From: Sphingorhabdus pulchriflava
Lineage (GTDB): Bacteria > Pseudomonadota > Alphaproteobacteria > Sphingomonadales > Sphingomonadaceae
Length of the DNA stretch: 64,000 nucleotides
NCBI RefSeq assembly: GCF_003367235.1
Contig: NZ_QRGP01000001.1
Location: 496,001-560,000 of the forward strand
Direction of reading: 5' to 3'
Below the pieces are notes generated by a model, which did not search any database, was not told the DNA's origin, and saw nothing but the letters and a program-made list of their open reading frames with translations. A program made the translations under genes and the position numbers. Below are positions 25,496 to 33,967 of the stretch, piece by piece (the stretch's first letter is position 1; every line of letters starts with the position of its first letter).

Positions 25496-25974
25496 TCGAT
25501 AAACTGGCAATCTGGTTCGAAGCGCTGTCGCTGCGTGAGAAAATACTGGTTGGCGTGGCGGCTTTCTTGTCTTTGCTGTTGGCAGCAATCTACGGAATCT
25601 ACTTCCCGCTCACGACCTCAATCTACGAAAAGAGGGTGGAGTATCGCGAGGCGCTTGAAAGGCGGGTTGCGATTGAGGCTATGGTGACGCAGGCGAACCA
25701 GAAGCAAAATGTTGCAGTGGTCGCCACCATCTCTAGTCCGTTGGAGCAGGTGGTAAACCAGCGCGCAACCGAAGCGGGTTTCACCCTCGAAAAGGCTGAT
25801 GCCGCAGGCAATGGTCGTGTCAGCATTACAATGGCACAGGCCCGGCCTGCCGCCCTTATGAAATGGCTAGCCCAACTTGAACTTGATGGCATCGTTGCTG
25901 ACCAGATTGAGGTGAAGGCGGGAAGCGCGGGCACGGTTTCGGTCAATGCGACACTGGCGAGAGGCGTACAATGA
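25492..25974 (+). CDS. gspM: Type II secretion platform protein GspM
   Basis: A 160-residue protein with a short cytoplasmic N-terminus, one membrane segment (VGVAAFLSLLLAAIYGIYF, about 20-40), a coiled region and a C-terminal ferredoxin-like domain (LMKWLAQLELDGIVADQIEVK). It partners GspL. Short four-base overlaps with gspL and gspN show tight translational coupling. Confidence 0.9.
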   Translation: MIDKLAIWFEALSLREKILVGVAAFLSLLLAAIYGIYFPLTTSIYEKRVEYREALERRVAIEAMVTQANQKQNVAVVATISSPLEQVVNQRATEAGFTLEKADAAGNGRVSITMAQARPAALMKWLAQLELDGIVADQIEVKAGSAGTVSVNATLARGVQ

Positions 25975-26693
25975 GGCCATCACGGCGCTTTTATTATGCC
26001 GCGGCTACGTTGTTCGCGATCGCGGCGATTGCCTTGATGCCTCTGCGCTGGATCGTCGGAGCATCCATTCCGGAGAAATCGATGCTCGCAGCATCGGGGG
26101 CAGACGGCACAATCTGGTCGGGCCGCGTCTATGACGTGCAGCTGGGGAAGCTGGGCATCGGCACATTGGACGCCGGTATTCAACCGCTGGCCCTATTCCT
26201 AGGCCGGGGCGGTTTCTGGTTCGAGCAACCGGCGACTGCAGGGCTGCCAGGCTTTCGGGGTCAAGTCTCCAAGGGCCTTGGCAGTGTTTCTGCAGAAGGA
26301 TGGAATGGCAGCGTTCCGGTGGCCGAAATCCTGCCCGGTTTCCCGACGGCGCAGCTTGAATTTGACAATGTCTCGGTATCCTATTCGGCCGGCAAATGTC
26401 GCACGGCAAGTGGCAGCGTTCGGCTAAAGCCCGAAGGCCCCTTATTTGCGGCGCTTGGTGTCGACGCGGGGTTGATGGGCCGGGTGCGGTGTGAGGCGGG
26501 CGATCTGTTGCTGCCGCTGGCCAGCGCATCTGCAATGGAACGGGTGGAGCTGCGCATATCGGCTGACGGTCGTTACCGCGCAACGGTGCAACTGCAACAG
26601 CCCGGCGCGGAAATTGCGCCGATGCTTTCGCTGGCTGGATTTGCGCCTATCGCCGGCGGCTACCGCAAATCGGGTAAGGGCCGGTTCTGGTAG
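25971..26693 (+). CDS. gspN: Type II secretion protein GspN
   Basis: A 240-residue protein with one N-terminal membrane segment (YYAAATLFAIAAIALMPLRW) and a periplasmic domain with the family features GTIWSGRVYDVQLG and SAGKCRTASGSVRL. GspN is an accessory part of many T2SS operons, of poorly known role. The four-base overlap with gspM and the place before gspO support the call. Confidence 0.87.
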   Translation: MRPSRRFYYAAATLFAIAAIALMPLRWIVGASIPEKSMLAASGADGTIWSGRVYDVQLGKLGIGTLDAGIQPLALFLGRGGFWFEQPATAGLPGFRGQVSKGLGSVSAEGWNGSVPVAEILPGFPTAQLEFDNVSVSYSAGKCRTASGSVRLKPEGPLFAALGVDAGLMGRVRCEAGDLLLPLASASAMERVELRISADGRYRATVQLQQPGAEIAPMLSLAGFAPIAGGYRKSGKGRFW

Positions 26694-26707
26694 AGCAGGG
26701 CAGCCTA

Positions 26708-27460
26708 TTGCAGCTCCTCGCATCATTGGGTTCGCCGACACTTGCAATGCTCGCTGCCGTGGTCGGGGCGATCATCGGCAGTTATATCGGAGTGCTGGTA
26801 CTGCGATGGCCAGCGGGTGAACCAACGGTTAGCGGACGTTCGCGCTGCGATACTTGCCAGCGCCAACTGGCATGGTTTGATCTGGTACCTTTATTTTCGT
26901 TTCTGATCCTGCGGGGCAGGTGCCGATATTGCAAAGCTGTGATCGACCCCGTGCAGGCATTTGCCGAGTGGGCAGGCGCGATCCTTTGCGGGCTGGCTTT
27001 TCACCTTTTACCTATCGAGAGCGCGGCCGTTTGCGCGCTTTTGTTTCTGATGCTGTTGCCGCTGGCACTGCTTGACGCACGCCATTTCTGGTTGCCCGAC
27101 CGCTTGGTCATCGCTCTGGCGCTGCTTGGCCTGCTGCTCGGCGGAATACCATCAGGCGGTGTCGAGCTGACGATGCGCCTATTGGCTGCCGCATTGGCAT
27201 TTGTTGCGCTCGAAAGCCTCCGCCGATTGTTCCGCAATGTTCGGGGTAGAGAGGGGATGGGGGCTGGCGATCCCAAATTGTTCGCAGCTCTCGCGCTGTG
27301 GCTATCGCCTTACGATATGCCGCTGCTAATCCTGATAGCGTCGACACTGGGGATAGCACTCGCCCTGTTCACAGTAGCCAGAAGGCGGTCGATGCAGCAA
27401 ATGCCATTCGGTTCGCTGCTGGCCGCTGCTGTTGTGGTTTTGGTGTTGGTTCGTCTTTAG
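26708..27460 (+). CDS. gspO: Prepilin peptidase GspO (TTG start)
   Basis: A 250-residue polytopic aspartyl protease that cleaves and N-methylates the pseudopilins GspG-K. The zinc motif (CDTCQ and CRYC) is near residues 47-80. The two catalytic Asp regions are LLDARHFWLPDRL and GMGAGDPKLFAAL. The first codon appears to be TTG 26708, with a weak CAGGG upstream, and no ATG or GTG is better placed. It is the last gene of the gsp operon and meets the convergent glycosyltransferase gene three bases later. Confidence 0.9.
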   Translation: MQLLASLGSPTLAMLAAVVGAIIGSYIGVLVLRWPAGEPTVSGRSRCDTCQRQLAWFDLVPLFSFLILRGRCRYCKAVIDPVQAFAEWAGAILCGLAFHLLPIESAAVCALLFLMLLPLALLDARHFWLPDRLVIALALLGLLLGGIPSGGVELTMRLLAAALAFVALESLRRLFRNVRGREGMGAGDPKLFAALALWLSPYDMPLLILIASTLGIALALFTVARRRSMQQMPFGSLLAAAVVVLVLVRL

Positions 27461-27463
27461 CAA

Positions 27464-28540
27464 CTAGCCTGTTTGAATTTCGACTGGTGTCGTCGCACAT
27501 GATGCTACCGCGTCTGTCAGCGCGTCGACAAACTGGTCACAGCATTTCTCCCAGTCAAAGCTGGCGCCCAGTTCTGCAGCGGCCTTTCGCGACGCGCCCT
27601 GTGCCTTGACGATAGCGGCGGACAGCGAGACATCCAGCGCGCCTGCGGCCTGATCCATCTGGTCATAGATGCCGCGCGAAGAAGGCCCCAATATGTCGAT
27701 CGGCCCTTGCACGGGGAACGCAGCCACCGGCACACCACAGGCCAAAGCTTCAATCAAGACGAGTCCGAATGTGTCAGTCAGGCTGGGGAAGACGAAGACA
27801 TCGGCGCTGCAATAAGCGCGCGCGAGTTGTTCGCCGTGCAGCGCGCCGAGGAAAAACGCTTCTGGAAACTGTTCGCGCAAATCGGCCAGTGCAGGGCCGT
27901 CACCGACTATGATCTTTGTGCCCGCGACGGCAGCACCAAGAAATGCCCCGATATTCTTCTCGGGCGCCACCCGCCCCACATAGAGCAATAACGGCCGCGG
28001 CAGGTGCGCCAGTTCTTCGAGCGGATCATGTCCGGGATGAAACAACTCGCGATCGATTCCGCGTGACCACAACTTGGTCTGGCTGATACCGCGCTGCGCA
28101 AGCTCATCCATCAACCGATAGGTCGAAACCAGTACGCCCTTTGAAGGCTTGTGAAAGCGCCGCATAATCGGCCAGAAGCGGTCGGGCGACAAGCCAGTGC
28201 GTACGGCTGCATAATCCGGAAAACGTGTATGAAAGGCTGTGGTGAAGGGCACATTGTTGGCGATGCACCAGGACCGGGCGGCCCATCCGATCGGCCCTTC
28301 GGTGACGATGTGGACAATGTCCGGCTGGTAGCGGCGCAGCGTGCGGCGGACGCCAAATCGCGGCGCAACAGCCAAGCGGATTTCGCTATAACCTGGAGTG
28401 GGAACAGTGATGAACTGGTCGGGCGAGATCAGCTCGATTTCATAACCCCGGCGTTGCAGGATTGAGACGGTGGTCGCAAGGCTGCGCACGACGCCATTGG
28501 TCTGCGGGAACCATGCGTCGGTGGCGATAGCGATTCTCAT
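27464..28540 (-). CDS. agt: GT4 glycosyltransferase, probable Agt-type glycolipid synthase
   Basis: A 358-residue retaining GT-B glycosyltransferase: N-terminal MRIAIATDAWFPQTNGVVRS, LYVGRVAPEKNI, and SLTDTFGLVLIEALACGVPV with the conserved E-x7-E motif. It overlaps the upstream metallophosphoesterase gene by four bases. In Agrobacterium and relatives, a GT4 enzyme (Agt) next to plcP makes mono- or diglycosyl diacylglycerols when phosphate is scarce. Gene order, size and fold all fit. The sugar donor cannot be told from sequence, and a lipopolysaccharide role is the main alternative. Confidence 0.78.
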   Translation of the reverse strand: MRIAIATDAWFPQTNGVVRSLATTVSILQRRGYEIELISPDQFITVPTPGYSEIRLAVAPRFGVRRTLRRYQPDIVHIVTEGPIGWAARSWCIANNVPFTTAFHTRFPDYAAVRTGLSPDRFWPIMRRFHKPSKGVLVSTYRLMDELAQRGISQTKLWSRGIDRELFHPGHDPLEELAHLPRPLLLYVGRVAPEKNIGAFLGAAVAGTKIIVGDGPALADLREQFPEAFFLGALHGEQLARAYCSADVFVFPSLTDTFGLVLIEALACGVPVAAFPVQGPIDILGPSSRGIYDQMDQAAGALDVSLSAAIVKAQGASRKAAAELGASFDWEKCCDQFVDALTDAVASCATTPVEIQTG

Positions 28541-29412
28541 CCTACTGCCTGCATTTGCGGCTGTTTTGCTCTGGCACGGTGCATTTCAGACCAGTCGAGG
28601 ATCGTCATGGTGCCATCGAATGCCTCGACCAATGCGGTGCAGCTTTCAACCCAGTCGCCGTCATTATAATAGGTAACATCGCCGATCTGTCGGATCTCTG
28701 CGCAATGGATATGGCCGCATACGACTCCGTCAACGCCACGCTCGGCTGCTTCACGAGCGACGGCATCCTCGAATGCACACACATATTGCACCGCATTTTT
28801 GACGCGCTTCTTGAGATAGGAGGACAGCGACCAATAGGGCATCCCCAGCCGCTTGCGGATCGCGTTCAGCCAGACATTGGCGCGCAGCATCAGCGTGTAG
28901 GCCTGATCGCCCAGAAAGGCGAGCCAGCGGGCGTAGAGTACGACACCGTCAAACGCATCACCATGCGTGATCAGCAGGCGTTTGCCGTCCGCTGTTTCGT
29001 GGATGGCTTCCTGCGCGAGCGTGATGCCGCCAAAGCTGAAACCGGCATAGTCGCGCAACATTTCGTCATGATTGCCGACGATGAATACCACGCGTGTTCC
29101 TTTGTGCGCGATTTTCAGGATGCGGCGGACGACTTCATTATGGCTGTCAGGCCAATACCAGCCCTTTTTCAGCCGCCAGCCGTCGATGATGTCACCCACC
29201 AGATAGAGTGTTTCACACTCGACCGAATGGAGAAAATCGAGCAGCAATTCTGCATTGCAGCCTTTTGTACCCAGATGGATATCCGAGATCCAGATGGTGC
29301 GATATTTGCTCTTGGGCCTGAAACTTCGGGGTTCGGGGTGGTTGATCCAGTCGGGCGGTGCAATCGCCGTTGCTTTGTCGATAATCAGATCGGTGGCAGC
29401 ATTTCGTAGCAA
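28537..29412 (-). CDS. plcP: Calcineurin-like metallophosphoesterase, probable PlcP phospholipase C
   Basis: A 291-residue protein with the full metal-binding set: SDIHLG, GDIIDG, GNHDE, THGDAFD and GHIHCAE. The family is often labelled as UDP-2,3-diacylglucosamine diphosphatase (LpxH-like). The alphaproteobacterial branch with FIVGNHDEMLRDYAG is PlcP, which removes the head group from phospholipids to yield diacylglycerol and is PhoB-controlled in rhizobia. It is followed at once by an Agt-like glycosyltransferase that would use that diacylglycerol. A Pho-like pair lies 73-90 bases upstream. A true LpxH role in lipid A synthesis remains possible. Confidence 0.78.
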   Translation of the reverse strand: MLRNAATDLIIDKATAIAPPDWINHPEPRSFRPKSKYRTIWISDIHLGTKGCNAELLLDFLHSVECETLYLVGDIIDGWRLKKGWYWPDSHNEVVRRILKIAHKGTRVVFIVGNHDEMLRDYAGFSFGGITLAQEAIHETADGKRLLITHGDAFDGVVLYARWLAFLGDQAYTLMLRANVWLNAIRKRLGMPYWSLSSYLKKRVKNAVQYVCAFEDAVAREAAERGVDGVVCGHIHCAEIRQIGDVTYYNDGDWVESCTALVEAFDGTMTILDWSEMHRARAKQPQMQAVG

Positions 29413-29484
29413 AGTCCGCGCTCCCTGTATTGGCTGGGACGCTGTGCTCTTACACGCGGACTGTTACGCGCGGGGGGCGAGGTG

Positions 29485-29502
29485 ATGACGGTACAGGGAC
29501 AA
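29485..29502 (-). promoter_or_regulatory. Pho-box-like pair upstream of plcP
   Basis: On the minus strand, TTGTCCC starts at 29502 and CCGTCAT at 29491, exactly 11 bases apart. The pair is 73-90 bases before the plcP start. It matches the other phased sites of this island in spacing. Confidence 0.45.
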
Positions 29503-29532
29503 TTTGGTTGCGGCTTTGTTTCAAATAGCGGT

Positions 29533-30210
29533 TCAGGGGATCTCAAACACATAGCCGATAGGACGGACCGTGCGGATCACCTCGGGCGCACCAACTTTTT
29601 TGAACGCACGGCGCAGGCGTCCGATCCATACATCAACCGTCCGGTTTTCTATCTCGTCGAGTGGCTTACCCGACAGCTGAATAAGATCTTCGCGTGAAAA
29701 AACCTTGTCAGGGCTATTTGCGAAATGCAGCAGTAGCTGAAATTCATTCGGGGCCAGATTGACGCGCTGTCCCTTATATTTCACCCGATAGGCTTGCGGC
29801 TCAACCACCACGTCGCCTAATTCAATCCTTTCAGCAGTGTCAGAGGGCATGACATGCGATGCACCATGCTCGATACGCCGTAACACCTCTTCAGGCGACA
29901 ACAGCCCGACGACATAATCGTCAGCGCCGGCCTGCATGGCTCGCACCAGCATATCCTTGTCGGCCTGATCGAAAACCATCGTGATGGTAGATTTCTGCGT
30001 GACCGGGTCGGCGCGTAACCGTCTGCACATTTCCAGCCCGGAAATTTCTGGCAGAATGAAATCGACAAAGCACCAGATATCACCGCCTGATTCCAGTGCA
30101 GGCACGGTTGATCCAATGGCAACCAGTGCAATATTTGGCCGCGCCCGTTGCAATTCGACAAACAGCGAAGGGTTCTGTGAAGTGAACAGAACTGTCTTCG
30201 ATCCGGTCAT
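29533..30210 (-). CDS. PhoB/OmpR-family winged-helix regulator with degenerate receiver domain
   Basis: A 225-residue response-regulator-like protein. The C-terminal winged helix is close to PhoB (NEFQLLLHFANSPDKVFSRE, NRTVDVWIGRLRRAFKKV, RTVRPIGYVFEIP). The N-terminal receiver keeps the Asp at residue 50 (CFVDFILPEISG), but the acidic pair at residues 9-12 reads FTSQ, the Thr of the switch is lost (VFDQAD) and the conserved Lys reads Gly (YVVGLLSPE). It probably does not respond to phosphorylation in the usual way. No histidine kinase gene is nearby. Its own promoter region holds a Pho-like box, so it may autoregulate. Confidence 0.87.
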   Translation of the reverse strand: MTGSKTVLFTSQNPSLFVELQRARPNIALVAIGSTVPALESGGDIWCFVDFILPEISGLEMCRRLRADPVTQKSTITMVFDQADKDMLVRAMQAGADDYVVGLLSPEEVLRRIEHGASHVMPSDTAERIELGDVVVEPQAYRVKYKGQRVNLAPNEFQLLLHFANSPDKVFSREDLIQLSGKPLDEIENRTVDVWIGRLRRAFKKVGAPEVIRTVRPIGYVFEIP

Positions 30211-30257
30211 GGCATAAAATCCGCAGGTCTGAGTTAAATCCTAACTGCAACCTTCAA

Positions 30258-30286
30258 ATGACAGAATCGTGACTCTTTGTGTTCAG
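30258..30286 (-). promoter_or_regulatory. Pho-box-like repeat upstream of the PhoB-like regulator
   Basis: On the minus strand, units CTGAACA (30286), GAGTCAC (30275) and CTGTCAT (30264) are spaced by 11 bases. The last two make a close match to a PhoB box. The site lies between the phosphodiesterase stop and the regulator start, 48-76 bases before the ATG. Confidence 0.6.
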
Positions 30287-30324
30287 GAGCTTCAAACGCG
30301 CATTTTGGGACTGAACGGCTATTT

Positions 30325-31635
30325 TCAGCGCAGCGCGACGCCGAGTTTGTCTGCCAGCATCGGGGCGATGCTACGCATGTCGATCTCGCCAAGATTTTTG
30401 CCTGCGGTGATGCCTTGGCCCATGATCAGGAAGGAAGACCGCATATTGCCGCCCGACTGGAAATAGCCATGCGTGCCTTTGCTGCCCGATGCCGAGACCA
30501 AGGGCGCATCTTTACCTTTGAAGCCGCCTCCATAAGCACCGAATTCAAAATTGACGTAGAAACTGGCCTTGGGATTACCCCCCCTGCGCGCGATTTCCTT
30601 GCGATCTGCAATCGCCGCGATCCGGTTTGCCGGATCGGATCTAAGCTTTTTGAGCAGGGCTTCGACGCGCGCGACCAATGCTTCATCGTCAGGGTCAGCC
30701 AGCATGATGGCGCTCGAACCGCCGGAGTTCCAAGGGGCGGCCTGCCACTCTTTGATTTTGCCGTCAGCTCCCAGCTTCATCAGCCCGGCATCGATAAAGG
30801 CGCGGTAGAGGTTAATCTCGGTTGTAGTCGTGGCAAAGCCATGATCTGACGCGATCGCGATCACCGCATCCGGATGCACTTTCAGTTGGGCAGCCACCAA
30901 TTTGCCCACAATGGCGTCGATGCGTTCGAGTATATGGTGCGCGTCTTTTGTATCCGGACCTTTTTCATGCTGTTCATGATCTAGTGCAGTGAAATAAGCG
31001 GTCATGAAATCTGGTTTTTCCGCGAGAATCAACGCCTCGGCAAAGTGCGCTCGGTTTTCGTCACCCGCGATGCTCTCATCAATACCCTGCGCATAAGCAA
31101 TGCCTAGCGACGACTCCAGCCTGTCTACCAATCCAGGCGTTGCCAGCACCTTCATCAGCTTGACATCATCCTCATGACCGGTGCGCCAGATTTGCGGCAG
31201 GTTATAGCGGATGGAGGTTTGCCCGACGGTAACGGGCCAGTGAACATTGGCGGTTTTCAAGCCTGCTTTCGCGGCGGCATCCCACAATGTAGGCGCCTTG
31301 AAATCACTGGCATACCAGTACCAGCCCGACTGATTGATCTGCATCGGATCAAAGCCGGTATTGCCGATAATGCCATGCTCGGCGGGGCTCACGCCTGTCA
31401 CCAATGTCGCGTGGCTGGGATAGGTCACCGAAGGCAGCACGCCGGTGACGCCGCTGGCGTAGCTGCCTTCTTTGACGAAACGTTTCAAATTAGGAATGTT
31501 GATGCCCCGCTTTTCGGCTTCGATCACATCGGCGGGTTGCAACCCATCGATAGAGATTAAAAGCACGGGTTCGGCTTGACTGGCGGCAGGAACAAGCGCA
31601 GCCAGCGCGACGATCAAGCGGGGCATCCTGCGCAT
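30325..31635 (-). CDS. Exported nucleotide pyrophosphatase/phosphodiesterase (alkaline phosphatase superfamily)
   Basis: A 436-residue enzyme with a signal peptide (LIVALAALVPAASQA). Metal ligands are visible in ISIDGL (Asp 30), LDHEQHEKGPD, ASDHGFA and KGTHGY, with the nucleophile Thr 71 in SVTYPSH. This matches the NPP family, which hydrolyses nucleotides and phosphodiesters in the periplasm or outside the cell. Its ATG overlaps the stop of the TonB receptor gene (TGATG), so they form one operon. The pair probably takes in and splits a phosphate-containing compound. Confidence 0.9.
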   Translation of the reverse strand: MRRMPRLIVALAALVPAASQAEPVLLISIDGLQPADVIEAEKRGINIPNLKRFVKEGSYASGVTGVLPSVTYPSHATLVTGVSPAEHGIIGNTGFDPMQINQSGWYWYASDFKAPTLWDAAAKAGLKTANVHWPVTVGQTSIRYNLPQIWRTGHEDDVKLMKVLATPGLVDRLESSLGIAYAQGIDESIAGDENRAHFAEALILAEKPDFMTAYFTALDHEQHEKGPDTKDAHHILERIDAIVGKLVAAQLKVHPDAVIAIASDHGFATTTTEINLYRAFIDAGLMKLGADGKIKEWQAAPWNSGGSSAIMLADPDDEALVARVEALLKKLRSDPANRIAAIADRKEIARRGGNPKASFYVNFEFGAYGGGFKGKDAPLVSASGSKGTHGYFQSGGNMRSSFLIMGQGITAGKNLGEIDMRSIAPMLADKLGVALR

Positions 31636-33857
31636 CAGAAACCGACCTTGGCAGTCACAAAGAACTGCTGCGGCGCGCCGGCAAGCAGGGTCTGGTTATC
31701 ACCGCTATTGCCAAAGCCGTTCGACCCGATGGTCGAAACATAGCGCTTGTCGAACAAGTTGGTTGCATTGAGTTGAACCTCGATCGGCTTACGCATACCC
31801 ATGTCAAAGCGATAGCCGAGCGTTGCATCGACGAGCACGCGGCTGCCGACCGACTGGTCATTGGTGTAGGTGAAATACCGCTTGCTCATATAATTGGCAC
31901 CGATGCGGCCAAAGAGACTGTCGCTGTCATACGCGATTTCGCCCTTCAGCATATGCTTTGGCGTATCGACGACGTTCCTACCCTTGATCGGAACGATCGT
32001 GGGTGTGACGCCGGGGATTACCACATTGTCGCGATAGGTGGCGTCGTTGTAGCTATAGGATGCAAATAGCGTCAGCCCGCCGCCGAGGCGCACATCGCCA
32101 GCTGCTTCGAAACCGAGCGAACGCACCGAGCCCACATTTTGCTGGATTGAAGGGTTGCCGACGATACCGGGACCGGTGGGGATGCCGAGCAGGCGGTTGC
32201 GGAAGTTGACATAATAGACGCCCAATACGCCGTTAAAGGTCGCATTGTTGAAACGGGCACCCAACTCGTAAGTATCCGACTCTTCGGGCTTCAAACCGCG
32301 CGCGCGGAGAGCGTTAAAGCCAGCCTGTGTGGTCGAGAAGGGACCGCTGGTCGCCGAGGATACGAAGGCGCGCGTGGCCTGTGTAAATCCGCCGAAAACC
32401 TCTGCATTGCTGCTGAGCTTATAGGCAACACCGGCGTGCGGCTGGAACCAGTCACGCGACTTGATCTTGCCCGCAGCAAGCGAGCCCTGAACGCGGGGAT
32501 CGGCCTCATTATTGACCTGAAAGCCTTTCCAGCCAAGGTTGATCGTCAGATCACCCATGCTGATCTTGTCCTGCACATGATATTGCAGCGTGTCGGTGTT
32601 GAAATCGAACAGCCATTGCGTGAAGAACGGGTTGCGCAGGAATTTTGTGTGATCGAGGCCCGGAGTGGTCAGGCTTTGATAGGCGTAGAAACGGCGGGCC
32701 TGGGTGAAGTCGTTATGCTCGTACCAGCCGCCAACGCTGATCGTGTGATCACCAACTTCGGCCTCAAGTGATCCGAACACGCCGCCGCGCTGGATGTCAT
32801 ATTCTGTGGTACGCGCCGACATCGGAACGCCGTTGGGGCTGGGAACATAAGGTGTGCCCCATGTGCCCTGACCGGTATTGTCGTGGTAATAGGCCTTGAT
32901 CTTAAAGGTCACGCCCTCGTCCAGCGGGGCCGTCAAGCCATAGGCCGCAAGCGTATCCTTACGGAGGCCCGAGGCATCATAATAGCTGTCGTCCAGATTG
33001 TTGATCGGGGCGACGAAAACACCCTGCGCTGCGGCGATGGCCTTTGCATAATCCGGGAAATAATTGTCATGATCATAACCCAGACGGCGGATCATCTCGA
33101 GCGACAGATCCTGATAATCCTGCTCGGCGCGGTCCGAATAGCTGAAATAGGCATCAAATTCGGCTTGGCCCACCGGAATGATCGCCTTGGCGTTGATCAT
33201 CCAGTTGCGCTGGTCACCGCCGCCCTTCCATTTTTCGGCATTGTGATAGGTGCCCGAGATAAAACCGCGAATGCCATCGCTCTCGCCAAAATTGACGCGG
33301 GCAAATGCGCGGATAGTGTTTTCCGATCCATAGGTCAGATTGGCATCGGCGCCAAAACCTTCGGTCGGGTCATAGGAAAAGAACTCGAGCGTGCCGCCGA
33401 GATTGTTGGTCGATTGCGTGCCGATTGAACCGGCGCCCTGCGAAACGCGTGTGATGCCGATATTTTCCGGCGCAATCGCGCGGCCAATGTGCAGGCCGTT
33501 ATTGTTGCCGTAGGTTGAATCGCCAAGCGGTATGCCATCAAGCGTGTAGCCGAGCTGGTTCTGGTTGAAGCCCCGGATCGTTACGCGGCTCGACCATTCA
33601 TAGGTGCCGAACGGGTCAGCCGACTGGAAATTGACGCTGGGTAGCTTTTCGATCGCCTTGAGCGGGCTGGTACCGGGCGCGAGGATCGTGACATCCTCGG
33701 TCTTGAGTTCTTGTACCTGACGGGTCTGGCCTTGGCCGAAGACGACAATCTCGCCCTCTGCAGTTGCTTCATTAGCGGCGGGTGCTGTTTGCTGGGCGAA
33801 TGCCGGCGCTGAAACTAGCGCCGAAGTCGAAAGCAGGAAGAGAGTGACGATACGCAT
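31635..33857 (-). CDS. TonB-dependent receptor, co-transcribed with the phosphodiesterase
   Basis: A 740-residue receptor with signal peptide (MRIVTLFLLSTSALVSAPAFAQ), a plug domain (EGEIVVFGQGQTRQVQELK, LKAIEKLPSVNF, SSRVTIRGFNQNQLGYTLDG) and a barrel ending FFVTAKVGF. Translational coupling with the phosphodiesterase suggests uptake of nucleotides or other phosphoesters. A phased Pho-like array lies about 70-110 bases upstream. The ligand is not known. Confidence 0.92.
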   Translation of the reverse strand: MRIVTLFLLSTSALVSAPAFAQQTAPAANEATAEGEIVVFGQGQTRQVQELKTEDVTILAPGTSPLKAIEKLPSVNFQSADPFGTYEWSSRVTIRGFNQNQLGYTLDGIPLGDSTYGNNNGLHIGRAIAPENIGITRVSQGAGSIGTQSTNNLGGTLEFFSYDPTEGFGADANLTYGSENTIRAFARVNFGESDGIRGFISGTYHNAEKWKGGGDQRNWMINAKAIIPVGQAEFDAYFSYSDRAEQDYQDLSLEMIRRLGYDHDNYFPDYAKAIAAAQGVFVAPINNLDDSYYDASGLRKDTLAAYGLTAPLDEGVTFKIKAYYHDNTGQGTWGTPYVPSPNGVPMSARTTEYDIQRGGVFGSLEAEVGDHTISVGGWYEHNDFTQARRFYAYQSLTTPGLDHTKFLRNPFFTQWLFDFNTDTLQYHVQDKISMGDLTINLGWKGFQVNNEADPRVQGSLAAGKIKSRDWFQPHAGVAYKLSSNAEVFGGFTQATRAFVSSATSGPFSTTQAGFNALRARGLKPEESDTYELGARFNNATFNGVLGVYYVNFRNRLLGIPTGPGIVGNPSIQQNVGSVRSLGFEAAGDVRLGGGLTLFASYSYNDATYRDNVVIPGVTPTIVPIKGRNVVDTPKHMLKGEIAYDSDSLFGRIGANYMSKRYFTYTNDQSVGSRVLVDATLGYRFDMGMRKPIEVQLNATNLFDKRYVSTIGSNGFGNSGDNQTLLAGAPQQFFVTAKVGF

Positions 33858-33927
33858 GGTTTTCCCTCGCAGTTGTTATTGCGAGGCGCGCATTAGGCGC
33901 GTGCTGTTGCGATTCGGCGTTGGAATC

Positions 33928-33967
33928 GTGACAGTTTGGCTAAGGCTTAAAGATAGTAAAATGACAA
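33928..33967 (-). promoter_or_regulatory. Pho-box-like array upstream of the receptor-phosphodiesterase operon
   Basis: On the minus strand, units TTGTCAT (33967), CTATCTT (33956), CCTTAGC (33945, weak) and CTGTCAC (33934) start at exact 11-base steps. Two of the four are near-perfect PhoB half-sites. This is the same design as the gspC and lipoprotein sites. Confidence 0.58.
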
